A stretch of 16,653 bases of DNA from JBCBRD01 sp039819785 (lineage in GTDB: Bacteria; Pseudomonadota; Alphaproteobacteria; Rhizobiales; Hyphomicrobiaceae). Positions 7,135-14,996 of the stretch are shown here, piece by piece; position 1 is the first letter of the stretch, and each line of letters opens with the position of its first letter. The notes beneath the pieces are model-generated. The model was not told where the DNA came from, ran no database searches, and saw only the letters and a list, made by a program, of their open reading frames with translations. The position numbers and the translations under genes are program-made. The stretch spans positions 1 through 16,653 of the forward strand of contig JBCBRH010000054.1 of assembly GCA_039819785.1 (NCBI GenBank). Reading direction: 5' to 3'.

Positions 7135-7186
7135 GACTTGACTGCGATTGTGGGTCGGAGGAGCCGGATCGCAACAGCTTCTGGGT

Positions 7187-8254
7187 CTATGCGCCGCGCA
7201 ATCGGCCGACTGCATTGAACAGGGCGAAAGGTGCGCCCGTCAACAATGTGCGCACATAGGTCACGTCTTGAAAGTCGCCATTCAAGGACAATCGCGGCAG
7301 AGCGGTTAGGGTGTTGGCCATGTCGCCATAGAGCACGCCTTTGCGTGTGGTTACAGCGGTCAGGATCCCAAGGTCCTTTGCGATCTGGAACTCACGCTGT
7401 GTCGCCGCATCCTCGCTGCCGTACGGATAACTGAAGTGGTGGCAGGGTGTTGCAAGCTCATCTTCTATGCGGGCGATGCTTTGAACCATTTCCTTGCGCA
7501 CTTCGCTTTGTGACAGTTTGGCAAGCGACCGGTGGGAATTCGTGTGCGCTCCGATCGTCACCAGAGGGTGGTCTGCAAGGTCGCGAAGTTCATCCCAGTT
7601 CATGACCAGGCTCTTGCAGAGGTTTTCCGATTGGATGCCGGCTGACGCCGCCAGTTCCTGCACAACGGACCGGGCGCGATTTTCCGGCAGCGTCCGCAAC
7701 CACCAATAGATCTCGTGGTAGGCCAGTTGCTTTTGCTGTGCGGTTTCTGTGTCGAAACGGCGATAAGCCCCATCCATGGAAATGCGGACGAATGCGGCCT
7801 TGCGAATGGCCTGCTCCAGTGACAGCCACCACAAGTCGCCCTTCCCGTCGGCGTAGTCGGAGGGGACATAGATTGTGAAGGGGGCGTTGTATTTTTCGAA
7901 AACGGGCAGAGCGTAGTCGCGATTGTCCCGGTAACCGTCGTCAAAAGTGAAGCAGGCAAACGGCTGGGAACGCCCACCGGTCCGGGCGGCCGTTTTCAGT
8001 CTATCGGGAACGGCGTCAAGGCTGATGATGTCAAAGCCGCGCGCGCGTACCTCACAGATGACGGCGTCGAGAAACTCAGGCGAGATGCGCAGGGTCCGGT
8101 TGGGTTCGAAGTCCTGACCTTTACACGGGGCCACATGGTGACCCATGAAGACCACACCGGCTCCGGATGTGAATGGTGAGACGAGATCATCGGCCCTCAA
8201 AAAGCGCATGGTCTTGAGGGCTGCTTTGAACAATGCTGTGTGTTTTCGACTCAT
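7187..8254 (-). CDS. Polysaccharide deacetylase (NodB homology, carbohydrate esterase 4)
   Basis: CE4 enzymes remove N- or O-acetyl groups from polysaccharides with a divalent metal. The 355-aa product has the metal and base motif FTFDDGYRDN (D105, D106), the histidine motif AHTNSHRSL (H237, H241), the FSYPYG groove motif (274-279) and an LPR segment (319-321), so the active site looks complete. A large insert (about 135-215), including DLWWLSLEQAI, separates the first two motifs, as in many polysaccharide-locus deacetylases. An upstream frame extends to 8566, but its extra 104 residues are Pro/Ser/Arg-rich and unlike the family, so the ATG at 8254 is chosen; the ribosome site is weak. No signal peptide is obvious, hinting at cytoplasmic action on precursors, though an atypical leader is possible. 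It lies downstream of the Wzc-like gene on the same strand. Confidence 0.92.
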   Translation of the reverse strand: MSRKHTALFKAALKTMRFLRADDLVSPFTSGAGVVFMGHHVAPCKGQDFEPNRTLRISPEFLDAVICEVRARGFDIISLDAVPDRLKTAARTGGRSQPFACFTFDDGYRDNRDYALPVFEKYNAPFTIYVPSDYADGKGDLWWLSLEQAIRKAAFVRISMDGAYRRFDTETAQQKQLAYHEIYWWLRTLPENRARSVVQELAASAGIQSENLCKSLVMNWDELRDLADHPLVTIGAHTNSHRSLAKLSQSEVRKEMVQSIARIEDELATPCHHFSYPYGSEDAATQREFQIAKDLGILTAVTTRKGVLYGDMANTLTALPRLSLNGDFQDVTYVRTLLTGAPFALFNAVGRLRGA

Positions 8255-8543
8255 CACATTCAACTTTGCTGTCGTGGCGACTTTGCTAATGAAGTCGCAA
8301 ACGATTTGCCGGGTCTGGATGCCAACGCCTGTCCCAACCGGGGCCGGAGACGAGAGCGTCGTGGAGCAAAGCAAGTTCCATGCACAGGGCGGCGCTGGAC
8401 CCACGAACTCTTGAAGGTCCGTGATTGTCCGATCGCTATCAGGGTTAACAGGAGGTTGACGCGCGTTGCTATTTGCCCGGCGCCTGTAGCTGGCCGCGCG
8501 CATCACCATGCTTGAATCACAGTCGAGCGGAGCTTTCATGCCG
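8255..8543 (-). other. Gap between Wzc-like gene and deacetylase gene
   Basis: This 289-nt stretch on the shared minus strand holds no convincing gene. Open frames here lack family resemblance or ribosome sites. No clear intrinsic terminator follows the Wzc-like gene, so readthrough into the deacetylase is possible. A TTAACC word on the minus strand (within about 8445-8450) is the only promoter-like element seen, and it is weak. Confidence 0.4.
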
Positions 8544-10985
8544 CTAGGCACCGGCGACCGCTGCAATGCGTTTCCCGGTTTTTTCCGAGCTTACTGCGGG
8601 GGCGGCCATTTTTTTCGTTCGGGAGACGAGCGACCGGCGGTTCTGAGACCTGTCAGCTGGTGCCTGCTGATTGGCATAGTGGACGAGTTCAATGTCGGTC
8701 ACATCGAAGCCCAGAAACGTTCCAGGAGCGGTGAGCCCACTTGTCATTGGATTGGCATCATCCAGAACAGTGATGCCCGCATCGAAGCGGCCTTGGATGA
8801 TCTCAAATAGAACGGTGGCCTGGGGCTTGGTGGCGACGACGATGATCTGGTCATAGGCTTCGTCGAGCGCATCCAGGATCAAGTTGAGCTGATCGGGATC
8901 GAGACCGTCGAGTTCCGGGTCGTCCAGCCTTGGGGAATACGCTGCGCCGGATGCGATCATGTGGATCCGTGTGCCTGGAATTGGTTTTACGACCTCAGAG
9001 AAGCTTGCGGTCCCCAGCAGGACTTCACAAAATCCCGGGCGGTTTGCGACGTTCATGTCATGGGCGATGCCGAGACCTTCGAGATCCCAGTCGACCACCA
9101 TCACGGTTTGATCGCGCTCATTGAGTTCCAAGGCGAGGTCGCGAACCAGTTGTGCGCGCCCCGGAGCGGTGCTGCTGGTTGCCAAGAGAGTGCGGAAACC
9201 ACCTTGGACGTCGGCTTTGATTTCGCTGATGTGATCTGCCAAGGCCGTTGGTGTCTTTACGGTCACCCCGTCGAACTGCGGCGTTGCCAGTGCGGCTGCC
9301 TCATCACTTTGCGCTGTCAGTGCCTGCGACGTCGCGGATGAGGCGGCATCCCGGTCAGCGGCAGCTGCTGTTTGCGCCGATGCGCGCTCTACGCCCACGG
9401 CGGCGGCCACCGCCTGTCGTGCCAAATCGGCGGGTGCTGACAACGTCGGTTCAGAACGAAGCTGTCGACCGGTCTGGGCGGAGTGGGTCTGAGGCGATAC
9501 CTGGACAGGCGAAGGTATGGAGGGTTGTGGTACCGGGCGTGCTGGCATTTCCGCGGGATAGGCTGTGACAGCAACGGGACGGCGCGCGCTGGAAAACAGT
9601 GCGCCAGTGATCACACACACAAGTCCGACCAAGAACATTGCCAAGGCCGCAAGCGCGGTCCAGGCCCCTTTTTTCGGTGCAATTGGCACACCCGATGGCC
9701 TGGCTCGCGTGATGACCCGGGCTTCAACTGGAATAACGCCACGGTCGGCGCGGCCACGGTTTTTTTCGAATTGGCTTTGCAACCGATTTAGTTCATCGCG
9801 CTTGGAGCTGGCTAAGGAAACCAATTGGCTCAACTTGGCGCGTGCTTCGCCGCCATCGGCCACGGTTGCTTTCACCTTGTCCAAGCTTTCGCGAATGGAG
9901 CGTTCCTGCTCTGCGGCCACCAGCGCCTCTTTCTCGAGACCTGCCACGACATTTGCCACTTCAGCTGCGATCTGACGGCGGATGGCCACCAGGTCGGCAT
10001 CCAGTTGGCGGATGACCGGGTGGGCGGATTTCATCGAGGCGGATGCCTTGAGGAGATCACGCTGAACCTGCACTTTTTGCTGAATGAGGTTTTGCACGAG
10101 CGGTGAACGCTGCACTTCGGGAATGATTTCCGGAGTTCCGCGGTTCATCAGCTGGCGGGCGTTGCGCGCCCTGGCATCGGACGCACTGCGCGCCGCTGAA
10201 ACCTTTGTCAGCTCTGTCGTCAGGTCTCCGAGTTGCTGATCATTCAAAGGAGTCTTCTGGGACCCGCCTTCAAGAAGTCCGGCTTCGGCGCGGTAGCGCG
10301 AGACAGCACTTTCAGCGGCCGCCACCTCCTTGGTCAGAGCTTCAATTTTGGGTTCCAGGGCTTTTTGCAGTTGCCCGGTTTCAACGACCGTGACGCTGGC
10401 CAGTCGCTTACGGTAGGTGTCCGCCAGCATATTTGCCACTTCGGCCGCGAGGTCTGGATCGTGCGATTGGAAATCGATCGAAATGATGCGGCTGTCGGGC
10501 GGTGAGGAGACTGTCAGCTTTTTGTAAAAGGCATTCAGAACACGGTCTTCTTCCGTTTCGCCAGGTCTTGGTCCGCCGATGCCGGCGATCCGCAACACGG
10601 CATCCATGCTGTCAACGGGACCCATCGCCGAATTGAATTCCGGCAGCCGGTTCAAGTTGAGCTTCTTTGCGATTGCTGCTGCAATCTCGGAGGATTGGAT
10701 CGCACGGACGTGTGTGTTTACCGCCTGCTTATCCATTCGCACGGTTACGTTTTCGGGGCTGGAGCCAGCGCCGCGAGAGCTATGAAACGGGTTTGCTGCA
10801 TCGCGTGCCACAACTTCCAACGCGGCTTCGGATTGGTAGCGCGGCGCGACCATCGAAACGATCCCATAAACAAGGACGCCCGTCAGAACCGAAAGAAACA
10901 CAAGCCGCAGGAGATTTCGGCGGATCGCGCCAAACACCTGCGAAATGTCGATATCGTCCGGCGATGCATGGGTTGGGGATGGCAT
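8544..10985 (-). CDS. Wzc-like polysaccharide co-polymerase with degenerate BY-kinase domain
   Basis: PCP-2a proteins of the inner membrane control chain length and couple synthesis to export. The 813-aa product has TM1 at about 26-48, a periplasmic Wzz region, a long helical/coiled-coil stretch (about 205-410), the GNVR-type segment EARVITRARPSGVPIAPKKG before TM2 (441-464), an Ala/Pro/Gln-rich linker (about 470-570), and a C-terminal fold like a BY-kinase (about 590-770). In that fold the Walker A position reads ATSSTAPGRAQ, so the GKS/T is lost. Walker A' keeps DWD (632-634), but the Walker B position reads YDQIIVVATKP with no aspartate. The tail has no tyrosine cluster. Kinase activity is therefore unlikely. 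The ATG at 10985 is preferred over an in-frame TTG at 11009. It is divergent from the export lipoprotein gene. Confidence 0.93.
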   Translation of the reverse strand: MPSPTHASPDDIDISQVFGAIRRNLLRLVFLSVLTGVLVYGIVSMVAPRYQSEAALEVVARDAANPFHSSRGAGSSPENVTVRMDKQAVNTHVRAIQSSEIAAAIAKKLNLNRLPEFNSAMGPVDSMDAVLRIAGIGGPRPGETEEDRVLNAFYKKLTVSSPPDSRIISIDFQSHDPDLAAEVANMLADTYRKRLASVTVVETGQLQKALEPKIEALTKEVAAAESAVSRYRAEAGLLEGGSQKTPLNDQQLGDLTTELTKVSAARSASDARARNARQLMNRGTPEIIPEVQRSPLVQNLIQQKVQVQRDLLKASASMKSAHPVIRQLDADLVAIRRQIAAEVANVVAGLEKEALVAAEQERSIRESLDKVKATVADGGEARAKLSQLVSLASSKRDELNRLQSQFEKNRGRADRGVIPVEARVITRARPSGVPIAPKKGAWTALAALAMFLVGLVCVITGALFSSARRPVAVTAYPAEMPARPVPQPSIPSPVQVSPQTHSAQTGRQLRSEPTLSAPADLARQAVAAAVGVERASAQTAAAADRDAASSATSQALTAQSDEAAALATPQFDGVTVKTPTALADHISEIKADVQGGFRTLLATSSTAPGRAQLVRDLALELNERDQTVMVVDWDLEGLGIAHDMNVANRPGFCEVLLGTASFSEVVKPIPGTRIHMIASGAAYSPRLDDPELDGLDPDQLNLILDALDEAYDQIIVVATKPQATVLFEIIQGRFDAGITVLDDANPMTSGLTAPGTFLGFDVTDIELVHYANQQAPADRSQNRRSLVSRTKKMAAPAVSSEKTGKRIAAVAGA

Positions 10986-11049
10986 TCGGTCTACCCGCTT
11001 TGAGAACAAATCTTTGGGACAGGATTTGAACCCGTTTGGGTAAGCAAAC

Positions 11050-11131
11050 TCTTAAGCTGGACCCTCGCCAGCCCCGAAAACGTCTCAGAATGAGATTCAG
11101 CGTCAGGTTTTCTTAACGCTCTCACCTTATT
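11050..11131 (+). promoter_or_regulatory. Candidate regulatory region of the export-lipoprotein gene
   Basis: The 203-nt gap between the divergent Wzc-like and export-lipoprotein genes contains TCTTAAGCTG (11050-11059), CTCAGAAT (11084-11091) and ACCTTATT (11124-11131). The same three words occur in the same order before the priming transferase gene, the first two at the same 34-nt spacing. CTCAGAAT lies in a 13-bp palindrome, TCTCAGAATGAGA (11083-11095), which could be a dimer binding site. An inverted GCTTAAG (11132-11138) mirrors the first word and faces the Wzc-like gene. No regulator can be named. Confidence 0.45.
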
Positions 11132-11188
11132 GCTTAAGGCCGGTGTAAGGGGTGCGGTGGCGTGCCCGTGCTTGAGGGACGTTTACGA

Positions 11189-11947
11189 ATGAACAGGCGT
11201 TTCGCGACGCTTATGGCTTGGGCCATAATCAGTCTTGGAGGTTGCGCGCACCATGGCGCAATACCGGGCGACCCTGTTCACGGTCCGCGTGGCGATTTCT
11301 TGTCTGACATCCAAGGGGCCGTTCGCGCCATTTCGCAGCCCATCGCAGGCCGGCATGGTGGGGACATGGTCGTCGTCGACGCACGCGTGGAACCACCGAC
11401 GACACACGAAGCCAGCCACGTCTCCTACGGTGAGCCCGCGTTCTTACCGGCTGGCCTTTCCGGTCCGCAGCGGGTTGCCGATACCGATGGTCCTTATTTG
11501 CTCGACACGGGCGACCAACTTCGCATTTTCGTCTACGGCCAACCGAACCTGTCCCGCATCTATGTTGTCGATCACGGTGGCATGATCTCGGTTCCGTTGA
11601 TCGGCAACGTCAAGGCACGCGGGATGACGACGTATGGCGTTTCCAGCGTCATTCGCGACCTACTCGGCCGTGATTTTGTTCGCGACCCACAGGTGACCGT
11701 CGACGTTCAACAGGCCCGGCCATTCTTCATTCTCGGCGAGGTGCGCAACGCCGGACAGTACCCCTACGTTTCAGGCATGACGGTCGAAACGGCGGTTGCA
11801 ATCGCTGGTGGGTATACCGAACGTGCCAATTTGAGACGCTTTAAGATCACCCGCCGCATCAATGGACTGGTGGAGGTGATTGAGGCTCCATCTGATTACG
11901 TCGTACAGGCTGGCGACACGGTAACGGTCTTTGAGCGTTTCTTCTAA
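11189..11947 (+). CDS. Polysaccharide export lipoprotein (Wza/OPX family, short form)
   Basis: OPX proteins form the periplasmic/outer-membrane conduit for capsule or exopolysaccharide. The 252-aa product starts with a lipoprotein signal (RR, hydrophobic core, then ISLGGC) with the lipidated cysteine at residue 19. A polar region of about 80 residues follows, then the polysaccharide export domain (about 102-175: YLLDTGDQLRIFVYGQPNLS, GGMISVPLIGNV, DPQVTVDV) and one SLBB domain (about 178-248: FFILGEVRNAGQYPY, AIAGGYTERA). The chain ends immediately after (VFERFF), so the C-terminal helix that spans the outer membrane in Wza is absent. The ATG at 11189 with GAGGGA (11174-11179) upstream is preferred over a GTG at 11162. 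It is divergent from its likely partner, the Wzc-like gene. Confidence 0.93.
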   Translation: MNRRFATLMAWAIISLGGCAHHGAIPGDPVHGPRGDFLSDIQGAVRAISQPIAGRHGGDMVVVDARVEPPTTHEASHVSYGEPAFLPAGLSGPQRVADTDGPYLLDTGDQLRIFVYGQPNLSRIYVVDHGGMISVPLIGNVKARGMTTYGVSSVIRDLLGRDFVRDPQVTVDVQQARPFFILGEVRNAGQYPYVSGMTVETAVAIAGGYTERANLRRFKITRRINGLVEVIEAPSDYVVQAGDTVTVFERFF

Positions 11948-12023
11948 TCTCATGCGGTGATGGCACGGATCTTCCACGGACTGGGCGCAGTGATCCCAAT
12001 TCGAGAATGGAAGCGCGTTCCCC

Positions 12024-13226
12024 GTGTCCAACCTACGTATCCTTCATGTCATTCGTGCCCCGGTCGGCGGGCTGTTCCGTCATGTTCGCGATCTGGCGAT
12101 GGAACAGAACGCGCGCGGCTATGAGGTGGGTTTGCTTGCCGATGCAAACTGTCGTGACGGACTGAGCTCGGAACGCCTCGCGGCACTTGAGCCTCATCTT
12201 TCGTTGGGTCTTCACTATGCCCCCATGAGCCGCAATCCCGGCTTTGTCGACTTTTCAGCCGTTTACCGCGTCAAAGGGCTCGTCGAGACCTTCGGCGTTC
12301 ACATCGTTCACGGACACGGTGCAAAGGGCGGTGCCTATGCACGCCTTGGTGGAACGCTGGCCGGAGGGCCACCTGGCTCGGTGCGCCCAGGCCGTTTTTA
12401 CACCCCGCACGGGGGCAGCCTGCACTATCGCAACGCACCTGTTCGCGGCGGGCTTTATCGCAGCATTGAAAAAGTTCTCGGTGCAATGACCGACGGCATC
12501 GTGTTTGAAAGCCAATTCGCGGCATCCGCCTACCGGGAGGCTGTTCGGCCAGACACCAGTGTCAAGTCCCGCGTCGTACCCAATGGGCTTCCAGGACATG
12601 AGTTCCGGGATGTCGCGCTGAAACAGAACGCAACAGACTTTCTGTTCATTGGCGAGTTGCGCCATCTCAAAGGCGTCGACCTCTTGTTGTTGGCGCTTGC
12701 GCAGTTGAATGCGCGAAGCGATCGTCACGCACCGCCTGTAACCGCAACCATTGTGGGTGACGGGCCCGATGCGAAAGCGTTCCATACTCAAGCCGCTGCT
12801 TTGGGTCTTTCGGATGTGGTGCGCTTCACCGGCGCACTGGCCGCACCCATTGCTCTGCCGCTCGGCAAATGTCTCGTGATGCCATCGCGTGCCGAAAGCT
12901 TGCCCTATGTGGCTTTGGAGGCTGCTGCCGCATGCCGTCCCTTGATCGCCACCGACGTGGGTGGCGTGTCCGAAATTGTCACTGGGACGGACACGACGCT
13001 GGTGCCATCGGAGAATGCAGAGGCGCTTGCGGAAGCCATGTCAAATCACCTCGCCGATGAGGGCGTGGCGCTGCGCCGCGCCCTGACCTTGCGGCATGCC
13101 GTGGCTAAACGTTTCTCACTTTCTGAAATGGCCATCGGGCTTGAGGATTTCTACTTGGATGTCCTCGGCGGGCAGACCCAATCCGTACCGGCCCGGCCAA
13201 GCCTTGCAGTGCGCGCCGTAGGCTAA
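12024..13226 (+). CDS. Glycosyltransferase family 4
   Basis: This 400-aa cytoplasmic GT-B enzyme should transfer a sugar from a nucleotide donor, with retention, onto the lipid-linked polysaccharide unit. The N-terminal domain opens with LRILHVIRAPVGGLFRHVRDL, including the glycine loop, and has VHGHGAKGGAYARL (95-108). The C-terminal donor domain begins near FLFIGELRHLKGVDLLL (207-223), has TATIVGDGPD, and shows the GT4 E-x7-E motif in PSRAESLPYVALEAAA (E291, E299), then LIATDVGGVSEIV. The start is GTG at 12024 with GGAAG upstream; no in-frame ATG precedes it. The gene follows the export lipoprotein by 76 nt on the same strand, so it may share its transcript. Sugar specificity cannot be read. 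Confidence 0.93.
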   Translation: MSNLRILHVIRAPVGGLFRHVRDLAMEQNARGYEVGLLADANCRDGLSSERLAALEPHLSLGLHYAPMSRNPGFVDFSAVYRVKGLVETFGVHIVHGHGAKGGAYARLGGTLAGGPPGSVRPGRFYTPHGGSLHYRNAPVRGGLYRSIEKVLGAMTDGIVFESQFAASAYREAVRPDTSVKSRVVPNGLPGHEFRDVALKQNATDFLFIGELRHLKGVDLLLLALAQLNARSDRHAPPVTATIVGDGPDAKAFHTQAAALGLSDVVRFTGALAAPIALPLGKCLVMPSRAESLPYVALEAAAACRPLIATDVGGVSEIVTGTDTTLVPSENAEALAEAMSNHLADEGVALRRALTLRHAVAKRFSLSEMAIGLEDFYLDVLGGQTQSVPARPSLAVRAVG

Positions 13227-13277
13227 AAGGCGTACGCAGGGGTAGAAATCTAAGTCTCAATTGGCATTCGGCGGCAT

Positions 13278-13331
13278 TCTTAAGCTGCGCTAACCTGATG
13301 CGACAGCAAGCCTCAGAATATTAACCTTATT
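13278..13331 (+). promoter_or_regulatory. Candidate regulatory region of the PHPT gene
   Basis: The 235-nt gap before the priming transferase is conspicuously A/T-rich in its second half (TTAATTAA near 13343). It contains TCTTAAGCTG (13278-13287), CTCAGAAT (13312-13319) and ACCTTATT (13324-13331), the words also found upstream of the export lipoprotein. A/T-rich DNA with many TpA steps is what MucR/Ros-type regulators of rhizobial exopolysaccharide bind, but this link is speculative. No clean -35/-10 pair is visible. Confidence 0.45.
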
Positions 13332-13461
13332 CAGATGCTACGTTAATTAACTACTCCTGACGTCTGTAACTAAACACTTATTTCTTGGATGGAACTGGCA
13401 CAACACCTGCTTTTTAAAGCTTCAGAAACTTAGATGTACCGATCTTGGAAGACCAGCAACC

Positions 13462-14961
13462 ATGTCTCAAACTTTCCAAAGAACTGCGGATGCTAAACCT
13501 GGCGCTGTCTCGCTTCATGTTCCAAGGCTCGCTGATTTCAGACAAGCTGACCGCCGGACTTTGATCTCCCGGGCTGTGGTTCGCGATTGTGTCCGCCTCT
13601 TGGATTTCATGGTCGCCGCGCTTTCGGGTGCGATCGTGGCGGTGCTTTATGTGCCTGAACAATCCGTGCTGACGGCCAATTACCTGCTCGCCTTTGTAAC
13701 CATCCCAGCGTGCGCAGTTTTGCTGATGCAGTTGTTTGGTCTTTACCGCGTAGCGGACCTGGGACGATTGGCTCAACAGCTGCCACGTGTCGTGCTGGCC
13801 TGGAGCAACGTGTTCGCCGTCAGTGCCGTCGTGTTCTTCTTGTTCAAGGCCGGCCCAGAATTCTCGCGCATCTGGATGACCGCATGGTTTGTTGCCGGTG
13901 GCATTGCTCTGCTTGCAACCCGGATCATGGTGGCCAAAGTTGTTCAGCGCTGGACCCAGCAAGGCCGGTTGTTCCGCCGTGCAGTTGTCTTTGGGACGGG
14001 CGAGATTGCCAACGACGTCCTCGCTGAGTTCGAAGCCGACTTGACCAATGATCTGCGTATTTCGGGTGTGTTTGATGAGCGTACGGAACGTGCACCTGAC
14101 ATGACACTGGGCTACCCGATGCTGGGTGGTCTTGATGATCTGCTCGCCCATGCACGCAACACGCGGCTCGACGTCATTATCCTGGCTGTGCCCATGGCAG
14201 CTGAAGAGCGCCTTGCAAAGATCGTCAGGACCCTTTCGCAGCTGCCCGTCGATATCAAGCTGCCCGCCCATGCGACACCGATACAATTCGCGCCGGAAAC
14301 CTACTCCCGGATCGGAAACGTTCGCATGATCGACCTCGTTGATAAGCCAATCACGGCTTGGGGTGGTGTTGCGAAATTGGTTTTCGACAAGGTGATTGCC
14401 GCTCTTGCACTCATCGCGCTTTCACCGCTTTTTCTGCTGACGGCGATAGCGATCCGCTGGGAAAGCAAGGGGCCTGTGTTCTTCCGGCAGAAACGGTATG
14501 GCTTCAACAACGAGCTGATCGAGATTTTCAAGTTTCGCTCCATGTACACCGACTTGTGCGATGCGAATGCTGCAAAACTCGTCACGAAGGATGACCCGCG
14601 TGTGACCGGCGTGGGACGGTTTATCCGCAAGACCAGCATTGATGAGCTGCCACAGTTGATCAACGTTTTGCGCGGTGAGTTGTCATTAGTTGGCCCACGT
14701 CCGCACGCATTATCAGCGAAGGCCGGTGCCCAGCTCTACGACGAAGTTGTTGATGACTATTTTGCCCGCCACAAGGTCAAACCCGGCATTACAGGTTGGG
14801 CGCAGATCAATGGCTGGCGAGGCGAAACCGATACGCCTGAGAAAATCAAAAAGCGTGTCGAGTGCGACCTGTACTACATTGAAAACTGGTCGGTCTTGCT
14901 TGACCTTTACATCCTGGTCAAGACACCACACGCGCTGTTTGAATCAGACAACGCATATTGA
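13462..14961 (+). CDS. Undecaprenyl-phosphate hexose-1-phosphate transferase (WcaJ/PHPT family)
   Basis: This inner-membrane enzyme starts repeat-unit synthesis by moving a hexose-1-phosphate, often glucose, from a UDP-sugar onto undecaprenyl phosphate. At 499 aa it has the full WcaJ layout: N-terminal helices between about 42 and 160, a central Rossmann-like CoA-binding-type domain (RRAVVFGTGEIANDVL at 172-187), a membrane segment (about 306-331) and the catalytic domain. There one sees FRQKRYGFNN, IFKFRSMYTD, the Asp-Glu dyad D394-E395 in TSIDELPQLINVLRGELSLV, GPRPH, and KVKPGITGWAQINGWRGETD. The end CDLYYIENWSVLLDLYIL is typical of glucose-type members. GGAAGA (13447-13452) precedes the ATG. 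It follows the GT4 gene after a 235-nt gap that appears to carry its own promoter, and precedes the Wzy-like gene by 35 nt. Confidence 0.96.
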   Translation: MSQTFQRTADAKPGAVSLHVPRLADFRQADRRTLISRAVVRDCVRLLDFMVAALSGAIVAVLYVPEQSVLTANYLLAFVTIPACAVLLMQLFGLYRVADLGRLAQQLPRVVLAWSNVFAVSAVVFFLFKAGPEFSRIWMTAWFVAGGIALLATRIMVAKVVQRWTQQGRLFRRAVVFGTGEIANDVLAEFEADLTNDLRISGVFDERTERAPDMTLGYPMLGGLDDLLAHARNTRLDVIILAVPMAAEERLAKIVRTLSQLPVDIKLPAHATPIQFAPETYSRIGNVRMIDLVDKPITAWGGVAKLVFDKVIAALALIALSPLFLLTAIAIRWESKGPVFFRQKRYGFNNELIEIFKFRSMYTDLCDANAAKLVTKDDPRVTGVGRFIRKTSIDELPQLINVLRGELSLVGPRPHALSAKAGAQLYDEVVDDYFARHKVKPGITGWAQINGWRGETDTPEKIKKRVECDLYYIENWSVLLDLYILVKTPHALFESDNAY

Positions 14962-14996
14962 ACCGCTTAGTTTAGCCGGTCTCTGGATCACACACC

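Noticed and set aside
7143..7173. TGCGAT/ATCGCA inverted repeat between the DUF2842 and deacetylase genes as a terminator
   Set aside because: Only 6 bp with a 19-nt loop and no T-run on either strand.
8255..8566. 104-residue N-terminal extension of the deacetylase
   Set aside because: Pro/Ser/Arg-rich, no resemblance to CE4 proteins and it overlaps the end of the Wzc-like gene; the ATG at 8254 gives a normal family N-terminus.
11111..11138. CtrA-type site (TTAA-N7-TTAA) in the divergent polysaccharide promoter region
   Set aside because: The TTAA words are not 7 nt apart here or in the 13321-13350 stretch.
13414..14286. 290-codon antisense frame opposite the PHPT gene
   Set aside because: Shadow of a well-supported gene; product is His/Gln-rich with no recognisable fold.
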